64,000 nucleotides of DNA from Epilithonimonas mollis (GTDB lineage: Bacteria; Bacteroidota; Bacteroidia; Flavobacteriales; Weeksellaceae): assembly GCF_900142325.1 (NCBI RefSeq), contig NZ_FRAM01000001.1, positions 124,001-188,000 on the forward strand, given 5' to 3'. Below are positions 35,135 through 44,634 of the stretch, one piece after another. Made by a program: the position numbers and the translations under genes. The number at the start of each line of letters is the position of its first letter. The stretch's first letter is position 1. The notes beneath the pieces are model-generated. The model made no database searches, was not told where the DNA came from, and worked only from the letters and a program-made list of their open reading frames with translations.

Positions 35135-35231
35135 TTTTTAAAAATTTTACGTTTTACATTTAGGAAGACGCCATTAAAGTTTTATTACTTTAAATAATCA
35201 TCTTATAAACCGTAAAATTTTGAATCCTTCT

Positions 35232-35885
35232 CTAAAAAAGCATTTCCGGAATCTCTCCTTCAATAATCAATTCCGCTTCGGTGGCTTTGATAATATCTTC
35301 AACCGAAATTCCCGGCGCTCTTTCCAGCAGTTTGAAACCTTTATCCGTGATTTCCATAACGGCTAACTCTGTTACGACTTTTTTCACACAGTTTACACCT
35401 GTTAGCGGAAGCGTACATTGTTTAAGAATTTTGGATTCTCCGGCTTTGTTCACGTGCATCATTGCAACGATGATATTTTCAGCCGATGCTACCAAATCCA
35501 TAGCACCACCCATTCCTTTTACCATTTTCCCCGGGATTTTCCAGTTGGCAATATCGCCGTTTTCGGAAACTTCCATTGCACCTAAAATTGTCAAATCCAC
35601 TTTTTGACTTCTGATCATCCCGAAACTGAAGGCTGAGTCAAAAAAAGAACCGCCGGGAAGAATCGTTATCGTCTGCTTTCCTGCGTTAATCAAGTCTGCA
35701 TCTTCTTCACCTTCGAAAGGAAACGGTCCCATTCCCAAAACGCCATTTTCACTCTGGAATTCTACCAAAATATCCTCCGGAACATAATTGGCCACCAAAG
35801 TCGGAATCCCGATTCCAAGGTTTACATACATCCCGTCTTTCACTTCTCTTGATATGCGCTGTGCGATTTGTTCTTTTGTTAGCAT
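35232..35885 (-). CDS. scoB: 3-oxoacid CoA-transferase subunit B
   Basis: Beta subunit of the succinyl-CoA:3-ketoacid CoA-transferase; moves CoA between succinate/acetate-type acids and acetoacetate. The catalytic Glu lies in QSENGVLGMGPFP; NLGIGIPTLVANYVP and the Gly-rich GMGGAMDLVAS are family landmarks. Start at ATG 35885 (MLTKEQIAQRI); an in-frame start 7 codons upstream is less likely. In most bacteria it directly follows scoA. Here scoA is 2.9 kb upstream on the same strand, with two plus-strand genes in between. Confidence 0.93.
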   Translation of the reverse strand: MLTKEQIAQRISREVKDGMYVNLGIGIPTLVANYVPEDILVEFQSENGVLGMGPFPFEGEEDADLINAGKQTITILPGGSFFDSAFSFGMIRSQKVDLTILGAMEVSENGDIANWKIPGKMVKGMGGAMDLVASAENIIVAMMHVNKAGESKILKQCTLPLTGVNCVKKVVTELAVMEITDKGFKLLERAPGISVEDIIKATEAELIIEGEIPEMLF

Positions 35886-35984
35886 CGTAAAAAATTGTTG
35901 TTGCAATATATCATTATTTCATCTTATAGAAAAATGCTTTTTTACTGATACAAATTATTATTCAGACTATCGGATATATATCAG

Positions 35985-35992
35985 TATTTTTG
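35985..35992 (+). promoter_or_regulatory. -7 element of the ABC exporter gene
   Basis: TATTTTTG, 11 bp before the ATG at 36004; exact TAnnTTTG match. The short leader allows little room for a Shine-Dalgarno sequence. Confidence 0.5.
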
Positions 35993-36003
35993 TACTCACA
36001 ATT

Positions 36004-37806
36004 ATGAAAACATTATTAAATTATCTCAAGCCTCACAAATGGCTGATTATCACTTCGCTCATTTTAGCCGCTGTCAATCAGGTGTTTTCACTTTTTGCGC
36101 CTGCAATCACCGGAAATATTCTGGATCAATTGGTAACGCATCCGCATTTTTTTGATAAAGAAAAAACATTGCCCAGAGATCTTAATCAATTTCTCTACGG
36201 AACCGATATTTATCACGGTGCTTTTTACTTTTTAGGCTTACTGATCGGAACTGCGATGGTCAGTAGAATTGCAAAAGCTTTTCAGGATTACGCGGTGAAT
36301 GTCATTACACAAAAATTCGGGGCAAATATTTTCACGGATGGTCTGAAACATTCTATGGCGTTGCCTTATCAGGAATTTGAAGATCAGAGAAGTGGCGAAA
36401 CCTTATCAATTCTAACCAAAGTAAGAGAAGATTCGGTGAAGTTTATTACGAATTTTATCAATGTCTTTTTTGGGATTTTGGTAAGCATTATTTTCGTTTC
36501 AGTTTATGCGATAAGACTGCATTGGTCAATAATGCCGGTTTATATCGTCGGGATTTTCCTGATTGCATTTGTGACGAATTTATTAAGCAAGAAAATTAAA
36601 AACATTCAGAAAACGATTGTTAGAGAAACCACCAGTTTGGCCGGAAGCACTACCGAAAGTTTGAGAAATATCGAAATTGTAAAAAGTTTAGGCCTAACGA
36701 ATCAGGAAATCAAACGTCTGAATAACAATACTTACAAAATTCTTGGTCTGGAATTGAAAAAGGTAAAAAGTATCCGTTCACTGAGTTTTATTCAGGGAAC
36801 GATGGTCAATTTTCTTCAGCAATTGATTACTTTAACCCTTTTATATTTGATTTTCAGAGATGTTGTGACACCGGGACAATATCTGTCACTGATGTTTTAC
36901 GGATTCTTCATTTTTGGTCCGATGCAGGAAATCGGGAATATCATTATTTCTTATCGTGAAGCCGAAGCATCTTTGAAAAATTTTGACAATCTGATGAAAA
37001 AACCTGTGGAAGAAAAACCACAAACACCTAAACAAATCGGGGCTATTGAAAAATTAGAATTCAAGCACGTTTCTTTCAAACATCAGTCGGCGCAATATAA
37101 GGCGTTGAATAATATTTCATTTGATGTCAAAAATGGTGAAACGATTGCCTTTGTTGGCCCGAGTGGTTCCGGGAAAAGTACTTTGGTTAAGTTACTTGTC
37201 GGATTATACAGACCTCAGGAAGGTGATATTTTCTATAATCAAATCAACGGAAAAGAATTTGACTTTGATGAGCTGAGAAACCAAATCGGATTTGTGACTC
37301 AGGACACACAGCTTTTTGCAGGAACCATCAAAGAAAATCTACTTTTCGTCAATCCTAACGCCAGTGAAGAAGATATCGAACTCGCCCTGAAAAAATCCAG
37401 CACTAAAAATTTATTGGAACGTGCGGAAAAAGGTATTGAAACAGTTATTGGCGAAGGCGGACTGAAATTAAGTGGTGGCGAAAAGCAGAGAATTGCCATT
37501 GCCAGAGCTTTACTCAGAAAACCACATCTTTTGATTTTTGACGAAGCCACTTCTGCTTTGGACAGTATAACCGAAGAAGAAATCACTTCAACCATCAAGG
37601 AAATTTCTCAGGAAAAAGAACAAATCACCGTTCTCATTGCTCACAGATTAAGCACCATAATGCACGCCGACAGAATTTATGTTCTGGAACGCGGACAAGT
37701 CATAGAAACCGGCTCTCACGAAAACCTGATTGCTGAAAAAGGTTTGTATTATGCGATGTGGAGACAGCAGATTGGGGAAAGAAAGTCAGTGGAAAATAAT
37801 ATTTGA
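36004..37806 (+). CDS. ABC exporter, fused permease/ATPase (MsbA-like)
   Basis: Half-transporter of the type-IV exporter class: TM domain residues about 1-330 with six hydrophobic segments, then the nucleotide-binding domain with Walker A GPSGSGKST, signature LSGGEKQRIAIARALLRKP, Walker B LLIFDEATSALD and H-loop AHRLSTI. Length 600 is usual for lipid, drug or peptide exporters (MsbA, LmrA type). Start at ATG 36004 (MKTLLNYLKPHKW); an upstream open frame overlaps scoB and carries no membrane signal. Lies between scoB and scoA on the other strand. Confidence 0.9.
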   Translation: MKTLLNYLKPHKWLIITSLILAAVNQVFSLFAPAITGNILDQLVTHPHFFDKEKTLPRDLNQFLYGTDIYHGAFYFLGLLIGTAMVSRIAKAFQDYAVNVITQKFGANIFTDGLKHSMALPYQEFEDQRSGETLSILTKVREDSVKFITNFINVFFGILVSIIFVSVYAIRLHWSIMPVYIVGIFLIAFVTNLLSKKIKNIQKTIVRETTSLAGSTTESLRNIEIVKSLGLTNQEIKRLNNNTYKILGLELKKVKSIRSLSFIQGTMVNFLQQLITLTLLYLIFRDVVTPGQYLSLMFYGFFIFGPMQEIGNIIISYREAEASLKNFDNLMKKPVEEKPQTPKQIGAIEKLEFKHVSFKHQSAQYKALNNISFDVKNGETIAFVGPSGSGKSTLVKLLVGLYRPQEGDIFYNQINGKEFDFDELRNQIGFVTQDTQLFAGTIKENLLFVNPNASEEDIELALKKSSTKNLLERAEKGIETVIGEGGLKLSGGEKQRIAIARALLRKPHLLIFDEATSALDSITEEEITSTIKEISQEKEQITVLIAHRLSTIMHADRIYVLERGQVIETGSHENLIAEKGLYYAMWRQQIGERKSVENNI

Positions 37807-37861
37807 TTTTGATTGTAATTGATTAAATTTGATATTAATACAATATTTTGAAACAATTCTT

Positions 37862-38704
37862 ATGAAAAATATTAATGCTATAGATTTCTTACAATATTTA
37901 AAAAACAATCATAATTTATTGTACAATGATTACAAAGATTATGAATATAGTGGTGAATTTGATGGAACTTGTGATTATTGCAAAAAAGATGTATTCTTTA
38001 AAATAATATCAAAAAGATATGTGAATGGAATTTTTGACGATTCTTACGAATTTCCTATTTTTCATACATTACAGTTAAAGTGTCCAAAATGCTTAAGAAT
38101 TATAATCAAACAAACTGTTAAAATAAAATTAGAAGAAATATATAATTCGAAAGATGAATTGATGGAATCAACTATCAATTTTGACGATGAAGAATATGAA
38201 AATGAAGAATTTATTAGAAAATATAAATATTTGATTTTCGAAATATTATCAATCCCAACTTCTGAAATAGAAGAATCATTGGAAAACATTCCTCAGAAAT
38301 ACATATCACTTAGAGATAGCGTTTCTGAAGCTATATTTGCAATGAATCATAATAAAAATATTTCAGCTACAATAATGTTCAGAAGGGCTATTCAAATTAT
38401 TGCAAAAGAAATTCTTGGTGCTCAAGGAAAAAGTTTATATGGTCAACTAGAATGGTTAAAAATTAATGAAAATAAATTAAAAATTGATTTATCTGAAATC
38501 TTTCACGAACACACTAAACTCATCAAAGATATTGGAAATCAAGGCGCTCATCCAGAAGAAGATATAGAATTACAAAACTTTTCTAGCAATGATGTCAACT
38601 CTCTACACGATTTATTCTTAATTATTATTTTTGAAATTTTTGTCAAACCAGAAAAGCTTAAACAGATAAAAGAAGAATTAAAAAACAGTAGAAAAATTCA
38701 GTGA
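37862..38704 (+). CDS. DUF4145 domain protein with zinc-binding N-terminus
   Basis: The N-terminal part has CDYCKKD and CPKC, a CxxC...CxxC zinc site. The C-terminal half has the DUF4145 pattern: a helix with MFRRAIQIIAKEILGAQGKSLYGQL, then HTKLIKDIGNQGAHPEED (the 'N.GAH' motif). DUF4145 also occurs next to restriction or helicase genes, but this gene has no such partners here. Start at ATG 37862 (MKNINAIDF). It is strongly AT-rich compared with the exporter gene, suggesting acquisition. Confidence 0.78.
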   Translation: MKNINAIDFLQYLKNNHNLLYNDYKDYEYSGEFDGTCDYCKKDVFFKIISKRYVNGIFDDSYEFPIFHTLQLKCPKCLRIIIKQTVKIKLEEIYNSKDELMESTINFDDEEYENEEFIRKYKYLIFEILSIPTSEIEESLENIPQKYISLRDSVSEAIFAMNHNKNISATIMFRRAIQIIAKEILGAQGKSLYGQLEWLKINENKLKIDLSEIFHEHTKLIKDIGNQGAHPEEDIELQNFSSNDVNSLHDLFLIIIFEIFVKPEKLKQIKEELKNSRKIQ

Positions 38705-38760
38705 TTATATTTTTTCCCAATTTTAATTTAAAAAATTCAAATTGAACTGAAAACTATTTC

Positions 38761-39459
38761 TTATTTTTTTCTCACAGTCCTCTGCTCTATCCTTTTCTCA
38801 TAATTCTCGCCTTGGAAAATCCTTTGAACCATAATTCCGGGAATGTGGATTTCGTTCGGGTCTAGTTGTCCTGGTTCTACCAATTCTTCCACTTCTGCAA
38901 TCGTGATTTTTCCGGCTCCGGCCATTGGAAAATTAAAGTTACGAGCAGAACCTTTGAAAATCAAATTTCCGGCGTGATCGCCCTTCCAGGCTTTTACGAT
39001 GGAGAATTCTGCGTTGTAAGCGTGTTCTAAGATATGAGGTTTTCCGTTGAATTCCTTCACTTCTTTACCTTCCGCCACTTCTGTTCCATAGCCAGCTGGC
39101 GTGTAAAATGCCGGAATCCCGGCTTGTGCGGCTCTGCATTTTTCGGCCAATGTTCCTTGCGGCGTGAGTTCAACTTCCAGTTCTCCGGACAACATTTGCC
39201 TTTCGAATTCTGCGTTTTCTCCAACGTAAGAAGAAACCATTTTCTTGATTTGTTTTTTCTGGAGCAATAATCCCAAACCAAAATCGTCAACTCCGGCATT
39301 ATTGGAAATGCAGGTCAGATTGTTGACATTTTTCTTTACCAATTCTGAAATACAATTCTCAGGAATCCCGCAAAGCCCGAATCCGCCAAGCATTATTGTC
39401 ATTCCATTTTCTATATCTTTTACCGCTTCCTGAGCATTTTTCACTCTTTTATCAATCAT
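38761..39459 (-). CDS. scoA: 3-oxoacid CoA-transferase subunit A
   Basis: Alpha subunit of the same CoA-transferase as scoB. Family landmarks: [19 protein letters not shown] (about 19-36), [14 protein letters not shown], and [26 protein letters not shown] (in parts). Length 232 is full. Its stop is 2.85 kb upstream of the scoB start on the same strand. A plus-strand exporter and a DUF4145 gene occupy the space, so the subunits cannot be simply co-transcribed. 39460-39945 holds repeats and no gene. Confidence 0.93.
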   Translation of the reverse strand: MIDKRVKNAQEAVKDIENGMTIMLGGFGLCGIPENCISELVKKNVNNLTCISNNAGVDDFGLGLLLQKKQIKKMVSSYVGENAEFERQMLSGELEVELTPQGTLAEKCRAAQAGIPAFYTPAGYGTEVAEGKEVKEFNGKPHILEHAYNAEFSIVKAWKGDHAGNLIFKGSARNFNFPMAGAGKITIAEVEELVEPGQLDPNEIHIPGIMVQRIFQGENYEKRIEQRTVRKK

Positions 39460-39630
39460 AAAACTGGGTTTTCTTTTGTTCCAATTGTTGGTTGATAAAT
39501 ATAAAAAAATCCGTCTATTGGACGAAAGAAAATAGAGAAAAGATGAGAGACTCTATATTATTGGAAATAAAAACCACAAAAGCCACAGAAGAATTGATTA
39601 CTTAATTAACAAATCTCTTTTATAAAAAGG

Positions 39631-39714
39631 CTTCGACTCCGCTCAGCCTGACAATCCGTTCAAGCAATGTCTGCCTCGTTAGTATTAGAAATGTCACACT
39701 GAGCGGAGTCGAAG
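39631..39714. repeat. Inverted repeat, dispersed flavobacterial type
   Basis: CTTCGACTCCGCTCAG (39631-39646) and its perfect complement CTGAGCGGAGTCGAAG (39699-39714), with CCTGAC / GTCACA flanks, around a 52-bp centre. A related degenerate piece (CACTTCGAGAGCCTCAGTATGACA-like) follows at about 39820-39855. From memory these phrases recur in flavobacterial intergenic regions. It sits between scoA and the next gene, both on the minus strand; no gene in the gap. Confidence 0.85.
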
Positions 39715-39892
39715 TGTTTAAGAATAGAATTTATAACGGAGAATTGCACGCAGCCCAACTTATCTCTAATTTTTCATTTATTTTTATGTGAATCGATGAA
39801 CCGCTTCGCTAGGTTTGAGCGGACACTTCGAGAGCCTCAGTATGACAAATAAGGAGCGGAAGGCGGATTAAGCTGCCCCAAATTATTAGTCA

Positions 39893-39923
39893 CAAAAAAA
39901 GCCATACACCAAAAATGTATGAC
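39893..39923 (-). terminator. Intrinsic terminator of the secreted-protein gene
   Basis: Minus strand GTCATACA ... TGTATGGC (8 bp, one G-U) with a run of seven or eight T, 23 bp past the stop codon. Confidence 0.82.
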
Positions 39924-39945
39924 TTTTTCCTAACAATTTAAACTT

Positions 39946-40341
39946 TTATCGGTTGGCTATTGTAACGCTCACGGGCATTACGTAAGATGTTGCTACCATT
40001 TTTTGGCTCAGTTTGTCCATATCCACTTTATAGATAAGGTGTGACAAAACGTTTTCGATTTCTTTGCTCACGTTTTTGCAGTCGCCTTTTGCGTGCACAT
40101 TCGTGATTTTTCCGTTTTCAGAAAGACTGAATCTTACGTCGGAATTCACGATGCCTTCCTTGTAATCCTGATTAGTAAAGTCGAAATTATCTTTCAATAG
40201 TTTTCTTAATTCTCCAAAACCATCTCCTGAATTAAGGAAGACTTCCTGTATCTTGTTGTCTGTCGTTTGGGCTTTTGCTAAGTTTAGCGTTCCTAAAATT
40301 CCAAATAAAAATATTGATAACGCTAGCATTTTCTTGTTCAT
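39946..40341 (-). CDS. Small secreted protein, unknown
   Basis: 131 residues with a signal peptide (LALSIFLFGILGTLNLAKAQ; cleavage likely after AKA). The mature part has a helical beginning and ends in a beta-like region with SDVRFSLSENGKITNVHAKGDCKNVSKEIE, reminiscent of the TonB C-terminal or energy-transducer-like fold of small Bacteroidota periplasmic proteins, but no motif proves it. Start at ATG 40341; a TTG two codons upstream is the alternative. Promoter box at 40382. Confidence 0.7.
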   Translation of the reverse strand: MNKKMLALSIFLFGILGTLNLAKAQTTDNKIQEVFLNSGDGFGELRKLLKDNFDFTNQDYKEGIVNSDVRFSLSENGKITNVHAKGDCKNVSKEIENVLSHLIYKVDMDKLSQKMVATSYVMPVSVTIANR

Positions 40342-40381
40342 AATCAATTGATTTTAAGTTATTACTTATTTAATGTTACGA

Positions 40382-40389
40382 CAAAGTTA
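40382..40389 (-). promoter_or_regulatory. -7 element of the small secreted-protein gene
   Basis: TAACTTTG on the minus strand, 40 bp before the ATG; exact TAnnTTTG match. Confidence 0.5.
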
Positions 40390-40453
40390 CATAATATTTA
40401 CATTTGGTTAATATTAAATTAACATTAGTGGTGGAAATTTAATATTGGAAAAG

Positions 40454-40480
40454 AAAAAGGATTTTGAAATTTCAAAATCC
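40454..40480 (-). terminator. Terminator of the micro-lipoprotein gene
   Basis: Perfect 22-bp palindrome (GGATTTTGAAA and its complement) followed on the minus strand by five T; effective stem GGATTTTG / CAAAATCC. It is 13 bp past the stop of the small gene. Confidence 0.75.
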
Positions 40481-40492
40481 CCTGATATCTAT

Positions 40493-40672
40493 TCATTTAT
40501 TTTGTCCTGGAGCAAAAGGCTTTGCTGATTTCGTTCCGTAATTTTTTTTGGCTTGTCCTGGCGGTATTGATTTAGAACCGACACCTCTTGCATTATTCGT
40601 TGTTCTGACTTCGCAGGACATAAAACTCATCGAAAAAACAAGCATTGACAGATAGATTTTAAACGACTTCAT
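40493..40672 (-). CDS. Micro-lipoprotein with PPGQAKK motif
   Basis: 59 residues: a signal peptide (KIYLSMLVFSMSFMSC, lipobox FMSC at Cys20), then a short polar tail with IPPGQAKKNYG and AKPFAPGQNK. Proteins of this pattern are common in flavobacteria and are often annotated 'quinol oxidase subunit 4', a name I do not think is proven. It starts 37 bp after the uvrA stop on the same strand and has its own terminator, so it may be the last gene of that unit. Confidence 0.75.
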   Translation of the reverse strand: MKSFKIYLSMLVFSMSFMSCEVRTTNNARGVGSKSIPPGQAKKNYGTKSAKPFAPGQNK

Positions 40673-40709
40673 AAAATTTTTCTTTACTCAATCACAAATC
40701 TGATACCAA

Positions 40710-43538
40710 TTACATTTCCTTTTTTAAGAACTTTGCGGTCAAACTCTTTTTAGATTTGATAATCTCTTCTGGCGTACCTTCTGCTATGATTTGTCCGCCG
40801 TGTTTTCCACCTTCTGGTCCAACATCAATAATATGGTCAGCAAGTTTTATCACATCCATATTATGTTCGATGATGATGAATGAATTTCCTAATTCCACCA
40901 ATTGTGTAATCGCTTCCATCAAAATTTTTACATCTTCGAAATGAAGCCCTGTCGTTGGTTCGTCTAAAATATAAAGTGTATTTCCGGTTTGTTTTTTTGA
41001 TAGTTCAGTTGCCAATTTTACACGTTGTGCTTCTCCTCCACTCAAAGTTGTCGATTGTTGTCCAATCGTGATATAACCCAAACCAACATCTTTCAGAGTC
41101 TTGACTTTATTAAAGATTTTCGGAATCGGCTGGAAAAATTCTACAGCTTCATTAATGGTCATATCGAGAACATCAGAAATCGATTTTCCTTTGTAACGGA
41201 CTTCCAGAGTTTCGCGGTTAAAACGTTTACCGTGGCAGGTTTCGCAATGAACGTAAACATCCGGAAGGAAATTCATTTCAATAACTTTTAAACCGCCACC
41301 CTGGCAGGTTTCACACCTTCCGCCTTTCACATTGAAAGAAAACCGTCCGGCTTTATAACCACGGATTTTACTTTCCGGTAATTCGGCGAAGAGATTTCTG
41401 ATATCGGTGAACATTCCTGTGTAAGTCGCAGGATTGGAACGTGGCGTTCTTCCGATCGGACTTTGGTCAACATCTACAATTTTGTCGATATTATCAATGC
41501 CTTCGATACTTTTGTATGGCAAAGGTTCCTGGATGGCTCTGTAAAAATGACGGTTCAGAATCGGGTACAAAGTTCCGTTAATCAAAGATGATTTTCCACT
41601 TCCGGAAATCCCGGAGACAACTACCAGTTTTCCTAAAGGAATCGTCAGATTAACATTCTTCAAGTTATTCCCAGTTGCACCTTTCAGAACAATTGATTTT
41701 CCGTTTCCGGCTCTTCTTTCAGCAGGGATTTCGATTTTCCGTTTTCCGGTGATGTAATCTGCCGTAATTGTTTTGGCACTTTTGATGTCTTTCGGATGAC
41801 CTTGCCAAAGAATTTCTCCACCGAATTTTCCTGCTCTCGGACCGATATCCAAAACGTGGTCGGCTTCCAGAATCATATCTTTATCGTGTTCCACCACCAA
41901 AACCGAATTCCCAATGTCACGAAGGTGTTTCAAAGAAGTGATCAATCTTTCGTTATCACGCTGGTGAAGTCCGATGGAAGGTTCATCCAGAATATAAAGT
42001 ACATTAACCAGCTGAGAACCAATCTGGGTTGCCAAACGTATTCTCTGAGATTCGCCACCGGAAAGCGTTTTTGAGCTTCTGCTGAGACTCAGATAATCCA
42101 AACCGACATCCAGAAGGAATTGCAATCTGGTTTCGATTTCTTTCAGAATTTCGTGTGCAATGATTTTATTTTTATCACTGAATTTATCTTTCACATCCGC
42201 CAACCAATCTTTAAAATCCAGCAAAGACAAAGCGTTGACTTCCGCAATATTTTTTCCGTCGATTTTGAAACTCAGACTTTCCTGACGAAGACGTGCACCC
42301 CTACAAGTCGGGCAAGTTTCTTCGGTTGTGAAATTTCTTTCTACAATGACAGCATCGTAATTTTCTCTTTCGTCAACAATTTCTTCAAGGATCTTTACGA
42401 GTCCCTCAAAATTGATTTTGATCTTTTTCGAGATTCCGGCATGTTTCAATTCCTTAGTAACATCGCTGCTGTAACCATAATAGATATATTCCAACGCTTC
42501 TTTCGGAATATCTTTGAATGGTGTGGTCAGACTTAATTCAAAAACTTCAAGAATCGATTTGATTTGAGACAAAATCCATTTATTGGATTTTATTTGTTCC
42601 AAAGGCAAAAGTGCACCTTGATTGATGGATAATTTATCATTCTCAACAAAATAATCAGTGTTCACTTTTTTGACTGTTCCCAGACCTTTGCATGTTTCGC
42701 AACTTCCTTTCGGCGAGTTGAAGGAAAATGTGTTCGGCTCCGGCAAAGCCAAAGAATCTCCCGTGGAATCGTCCATCAGATTTTTACTGAAAAAATCGAT
42801 ATCGTCGCTTCCCATCTCCTGAATCGCAATTACACCCTCTCCCATTTCCAAAGCAGTTTTCAGAGATTGTGGCATTCTGGCTTCAGAAGCATTCTCGCCA
42901 ATAATCCAACGGTCAATTACGACCTCGATATCGTGGGTTTTGTATCGGTCTAATTTCAAATCATATTCGATATCCTGCAAAACACTATCGATTCTGGCTT
43001 GTGAATAGCCTTTCTTGGAAAGATGGATGAACAACTCGTGGTAATGTCCTTTTCTGGAACGTACAACCGGTGCCAGCAAATAAACTTTTTTGCCTTTGAA
43101 ATTTTCTTTGATCGTTTCCAGAATCTGGTCTTCGGTATAACTTACCAAACGTTTTCCTGAGCTCAATGAATAAGCATCAGAAACTCTTGCAAATAAAAGC
43201 CTTAAGAAATCGTATAATTCCGTAATTGTTCCCACGGTTGAACGTGGATTTTTGTTTGTTGTTTTTTGCTCAATGGCAATAACGGGAGACAAACCTTCAA
43301 TTTTATCGACATCCGGACGTTCTAATCCACCCAAAAATTGTCTTGCGTAAGCCGAGAACGTTTCGATATAACGGCGTTGTCCTTCAGCAAAAATCGTATC
43401 AAAAGCCAAAGAGGATTTTCCACTTCCTGAAAGTCCTGTGATAACGACCAATTCGTTTCTTGGGATTTTGACGTTGATGTTCTTGAGATTATGTTCTCTG
43501 GCGCCATATATTTCGATAAAATCCTGATTATTCTTCAT
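40710..43538 (-). CDS. uvrA: Excinuclease ABC subunit A
   Basis: Damage-recognition ATPase of nucleotide excision repair. Two ABC modules: Walker [10 protein letters not shown] (residues about 34-42) and GISGSGKSS (about 650), signatures LSGGESQR and LSGGEAQR, Walker [11 protein letters not shown] and [10 protein letters not shown]. Zinc modules at [15 protein letters not shown] and [10 protein letters not shown] / CETCHGKRF. Length 942 is standard. Promoter box 27 bp upstream. Confidence 0.97.
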   Translation of the reverse strand: MKNNQDFIEIYGAREHNLKNINVKIPRNELVVITGLSGSGKSSLAFDTIFAEGQRRYIETFSAYARQFLGGLERPDVDKIEGLSPVIAIEQKTTNKNPRSTVGTITELYDFLRLLFARVSDAYSLSSGKRLVSYTEDQILETIKENFKGKKVYLLAPVVRSRKGHYHELFIHLSKKGYSQARIDSVLQDIEYDLKLDRYKTHDIEVVIDRWIIGENASEARMPQSLKTALEMGEGVIAIQEMGSDDIDFFSKNLMDDSTGDSLALPEPNTFSFNSPKGSCETCKGLGTVKKVNTDYFVENDKLSINQGALLPLEQIKSNKWILSQIKSILEVFELSLTTPFKDIPKEALEYIYYGYSSDVTKELKHAGISKKIKINFEGLVKILEEIVDERENYDAVIVERNFTTEETCPTCRGARLRQESLSFKIDGKNIAEVNALSLLDFKDWLADVKDKFSDKNKIIAHEILKEIETRLQFLLDVGLDYLSLSRSSKTLSGGESQRIRLATQIGSQLVNVLYILDEPSIGLHQRDNERLITSLKHLRDIGNSVLVVEHDKDMILEADHVLDIGPRAGKFGGEILWQGHPKDIKSAKTITADYITGKRKIEIPAERRAGNGKSIVLKGATGNNLKNVNLTIPLGKLVVVSGISGSGKSSLINGTLYPILNRHFYRAIQEPLPYKSIEGIDNIDKIVDVDQSPIGRTPRSNPATYTGMFTDIRNLFAELPESKIRGYKAGRFSFNVKGGRCETCQGGGLKVIEMNFLPDVYVHCETCHGKRFNRETLEVRYKGKSISDVLDMTINEAVEFFQPIPKIFNKVKTLKDVGLGYITIGQQSTTLSGGEAQRVKLATELSKKQTGNTLYILDEPTTGLHFEDVKILMEAITQLVELGNSFIIIEHNMDVIKLADHIIDVGPEGGKHGGQIIAEGTPEEIIKSKKSLTAKFLKKEM

Positions 43539-43564
43539 TTAAAAAGTCTCATTCTGGGAAAACG

Positions 43565-43572
43565 CAAATTTA
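43565..43572 (-). promoter_or_regulatory. -7 element of uvrA
   Basis: TAAATTTG on the minus strand, 27 bp before the ATG; exact TAnnTTTG match. I see no LexA-type operator. Confidence 0.45.
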
Positions 43573-43596
43573 CGTAAATTAACTTGGTTTTTAATC

Positions 43597-43642
43597 ATCG
43601 CAAAGGCGCAAGTTTTTTGATTTAATATTGCGCCTTTGCGAT
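43597..43642. repeat. Perfect 15-bp inverted repeat
   Basis: ATCGCAAAGGCGCAA (43597-43611) and its exact complement (43628-43642), separated by 16 A/T-rich bases. The word CGCAAAGGCGCAA is, from memory, a frequent intergenic repeat in flavobacteria. No T-run follows either arm, so it is unlikely to be a terminator. It lies between the divergent uvrA and nuclease promoters. Confidence 0.85.
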
Positions 43643-43708
43643 AAGAACATTATTCAAGTTTAATAATAATTAACATTGTTTTTTAAGGGATAAAACTTAA
43701 GCGAAAAC

Positions 43709-43716
43709 TATCTTTG
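43709..43716 (+). promoter_or_regulatory. -7 element of the S1/P1 nuclease gene
   Basis: TATCTTTG, 20 bp before the ATG at 43737; exact TAnnTTTG match. Confidence 0.5.
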
Positions 43717-43736
43717 TAGTCTGAATAAATTAAAAA

Positions 43737-44531
43737 ATGAAAAATATTTTATCAAGATTTGTGTTCACAGTTTGTATTTTGTCATCATTCTACTCTTTTG
43801 CCTGGGGATTGACAGGACACAGGATTGTAGCAGAAATTGCTCAACATCACTTGAGTTCCAAAGCTCAAAGAAATATAAAAAAATTGTTTGGAGAACAGAA
43901 AATGGCTTATTATGCCAACTGGCCAGATTTCATCAAATCTGATACGACCGGCGTGTGGAAAGAAACTTCTGCCTGGCACTATGTGAATGTGAATCCACAA
44001 AAGAATTTTCAGCAGTTCAAAGATTCATTATCCATTCAGAAAGCGCCGAATCTTTATACTCAAATCAAAATTCTTTCTGCCAAAATCAAGGATAAAAATG
44101 TTGCTGAGAAAGATAAAAAAGAAGCTTTGATGTTCTTGATTCATTTGGTTGGAGACCTTCATCAGCCTTTGCACGTGGGAAGAGCTGAGGATTTGGGTGG
44201 AAATAAAATTGACCTTACTTATTTTGGACAGAAAACAAATCTACATTCGCTTTGGGATTCTAAATTGGTGGATGACCAAAAATATACTTACACCGAATTT
44301 GCAAATCTTCTCGATATCAAATCCAAAGATGAAGTGAAGCAAATCCAGAGCGGAACATTGGAAGATTGGTTGTATGACAGCCATAAAATTGCGAATTCAA
44401 TCTATTATCAAACGCCGAAAGATTCTAAATTGAGCTATGCATACAATTATCGTTTTGAATCTACACTGGAAAGACAGTTGCTTTACGGTGGACTAAGATT
44501 AGCAAAGGTTTTGAATGAGATTTTTGGATAA
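43737..44531 (+). CDS. S1/P1-type zinc nuclease, secreted
   Basis: Three-zinc nuclease for single-stranded DNA/RNA. The signal peptide ends FA before Trp23, whose free amino group is a zinc ligand in the family (WGLTGHR). Further ligands: ANWPDFIKSD (Asp), SAWHYVNV (His), FLIHLVGDLHQPLHVG (His/Asp cluster) and NLHSLWD. Length 264 is typical of bacterial members. It probably serves nucleotide scavenging or defence outside the cell. Monocistronic, with a good terminator. Confidence 0.9.
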   Translation: MKNILSRFVFTVCILSSFYSFAWGLTGHRIVAEIAQHHLSSKAQRNIKKLFGEQKMAYYANWPDFIKSDTTGVWKETSAWHYVNVNPQKNFQQFKDSLSIQKAPNLYTQIKILSAKIKDKNVAEKDKKEALMFLIHLVGDLHQPLHVGRAEDLGGNKIDLTYFGQKTNLHSLWDSKLVDDQKYTYTEFANLLDIKSKDEVKQIQSGTLEDWLYDSHKIANSIYYQTPKDSKLSYAYNYRFESTLERQLLYGGLRLAKVLNEIFG

Positions 44532-44566
44532 GAAAACCAGAAAATAAATTAGAATTTTAATTCTTT

Positions 44567-44601
44567 AAAAAGTCCAATTTCAGAAGGTTATTGGACTTTT
44601 T
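44567..44601. terminator. Bidirectional intrinsic terminator
   Basis: 12-bp perfect stem AAAAAGTCCAAT / ATTGGACTTTTT, with T-runs in both directions. It serves the nuclease and the convergent acetyltransferase gene. Confidence 0.88.
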
Positions 44602-44634
44602 ATTTTAATGATTTATTAATAAGAATGTGAAATG

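Noticed and set aside
35788-36003. Longer ABC exporter start upstream of 36004
   Set aside because: The extension overlaps scoB antisense, is rich in Cys without a membrane signal, and lies before the promoter box at 35985.
39460-39945. tRNA or tmRNA in the scoA downstream gap
   Set aside because: No cloverleaf or TTCNANNC T-loop with matching acceptor stem was found; the structure is explained by the inverted repeats.
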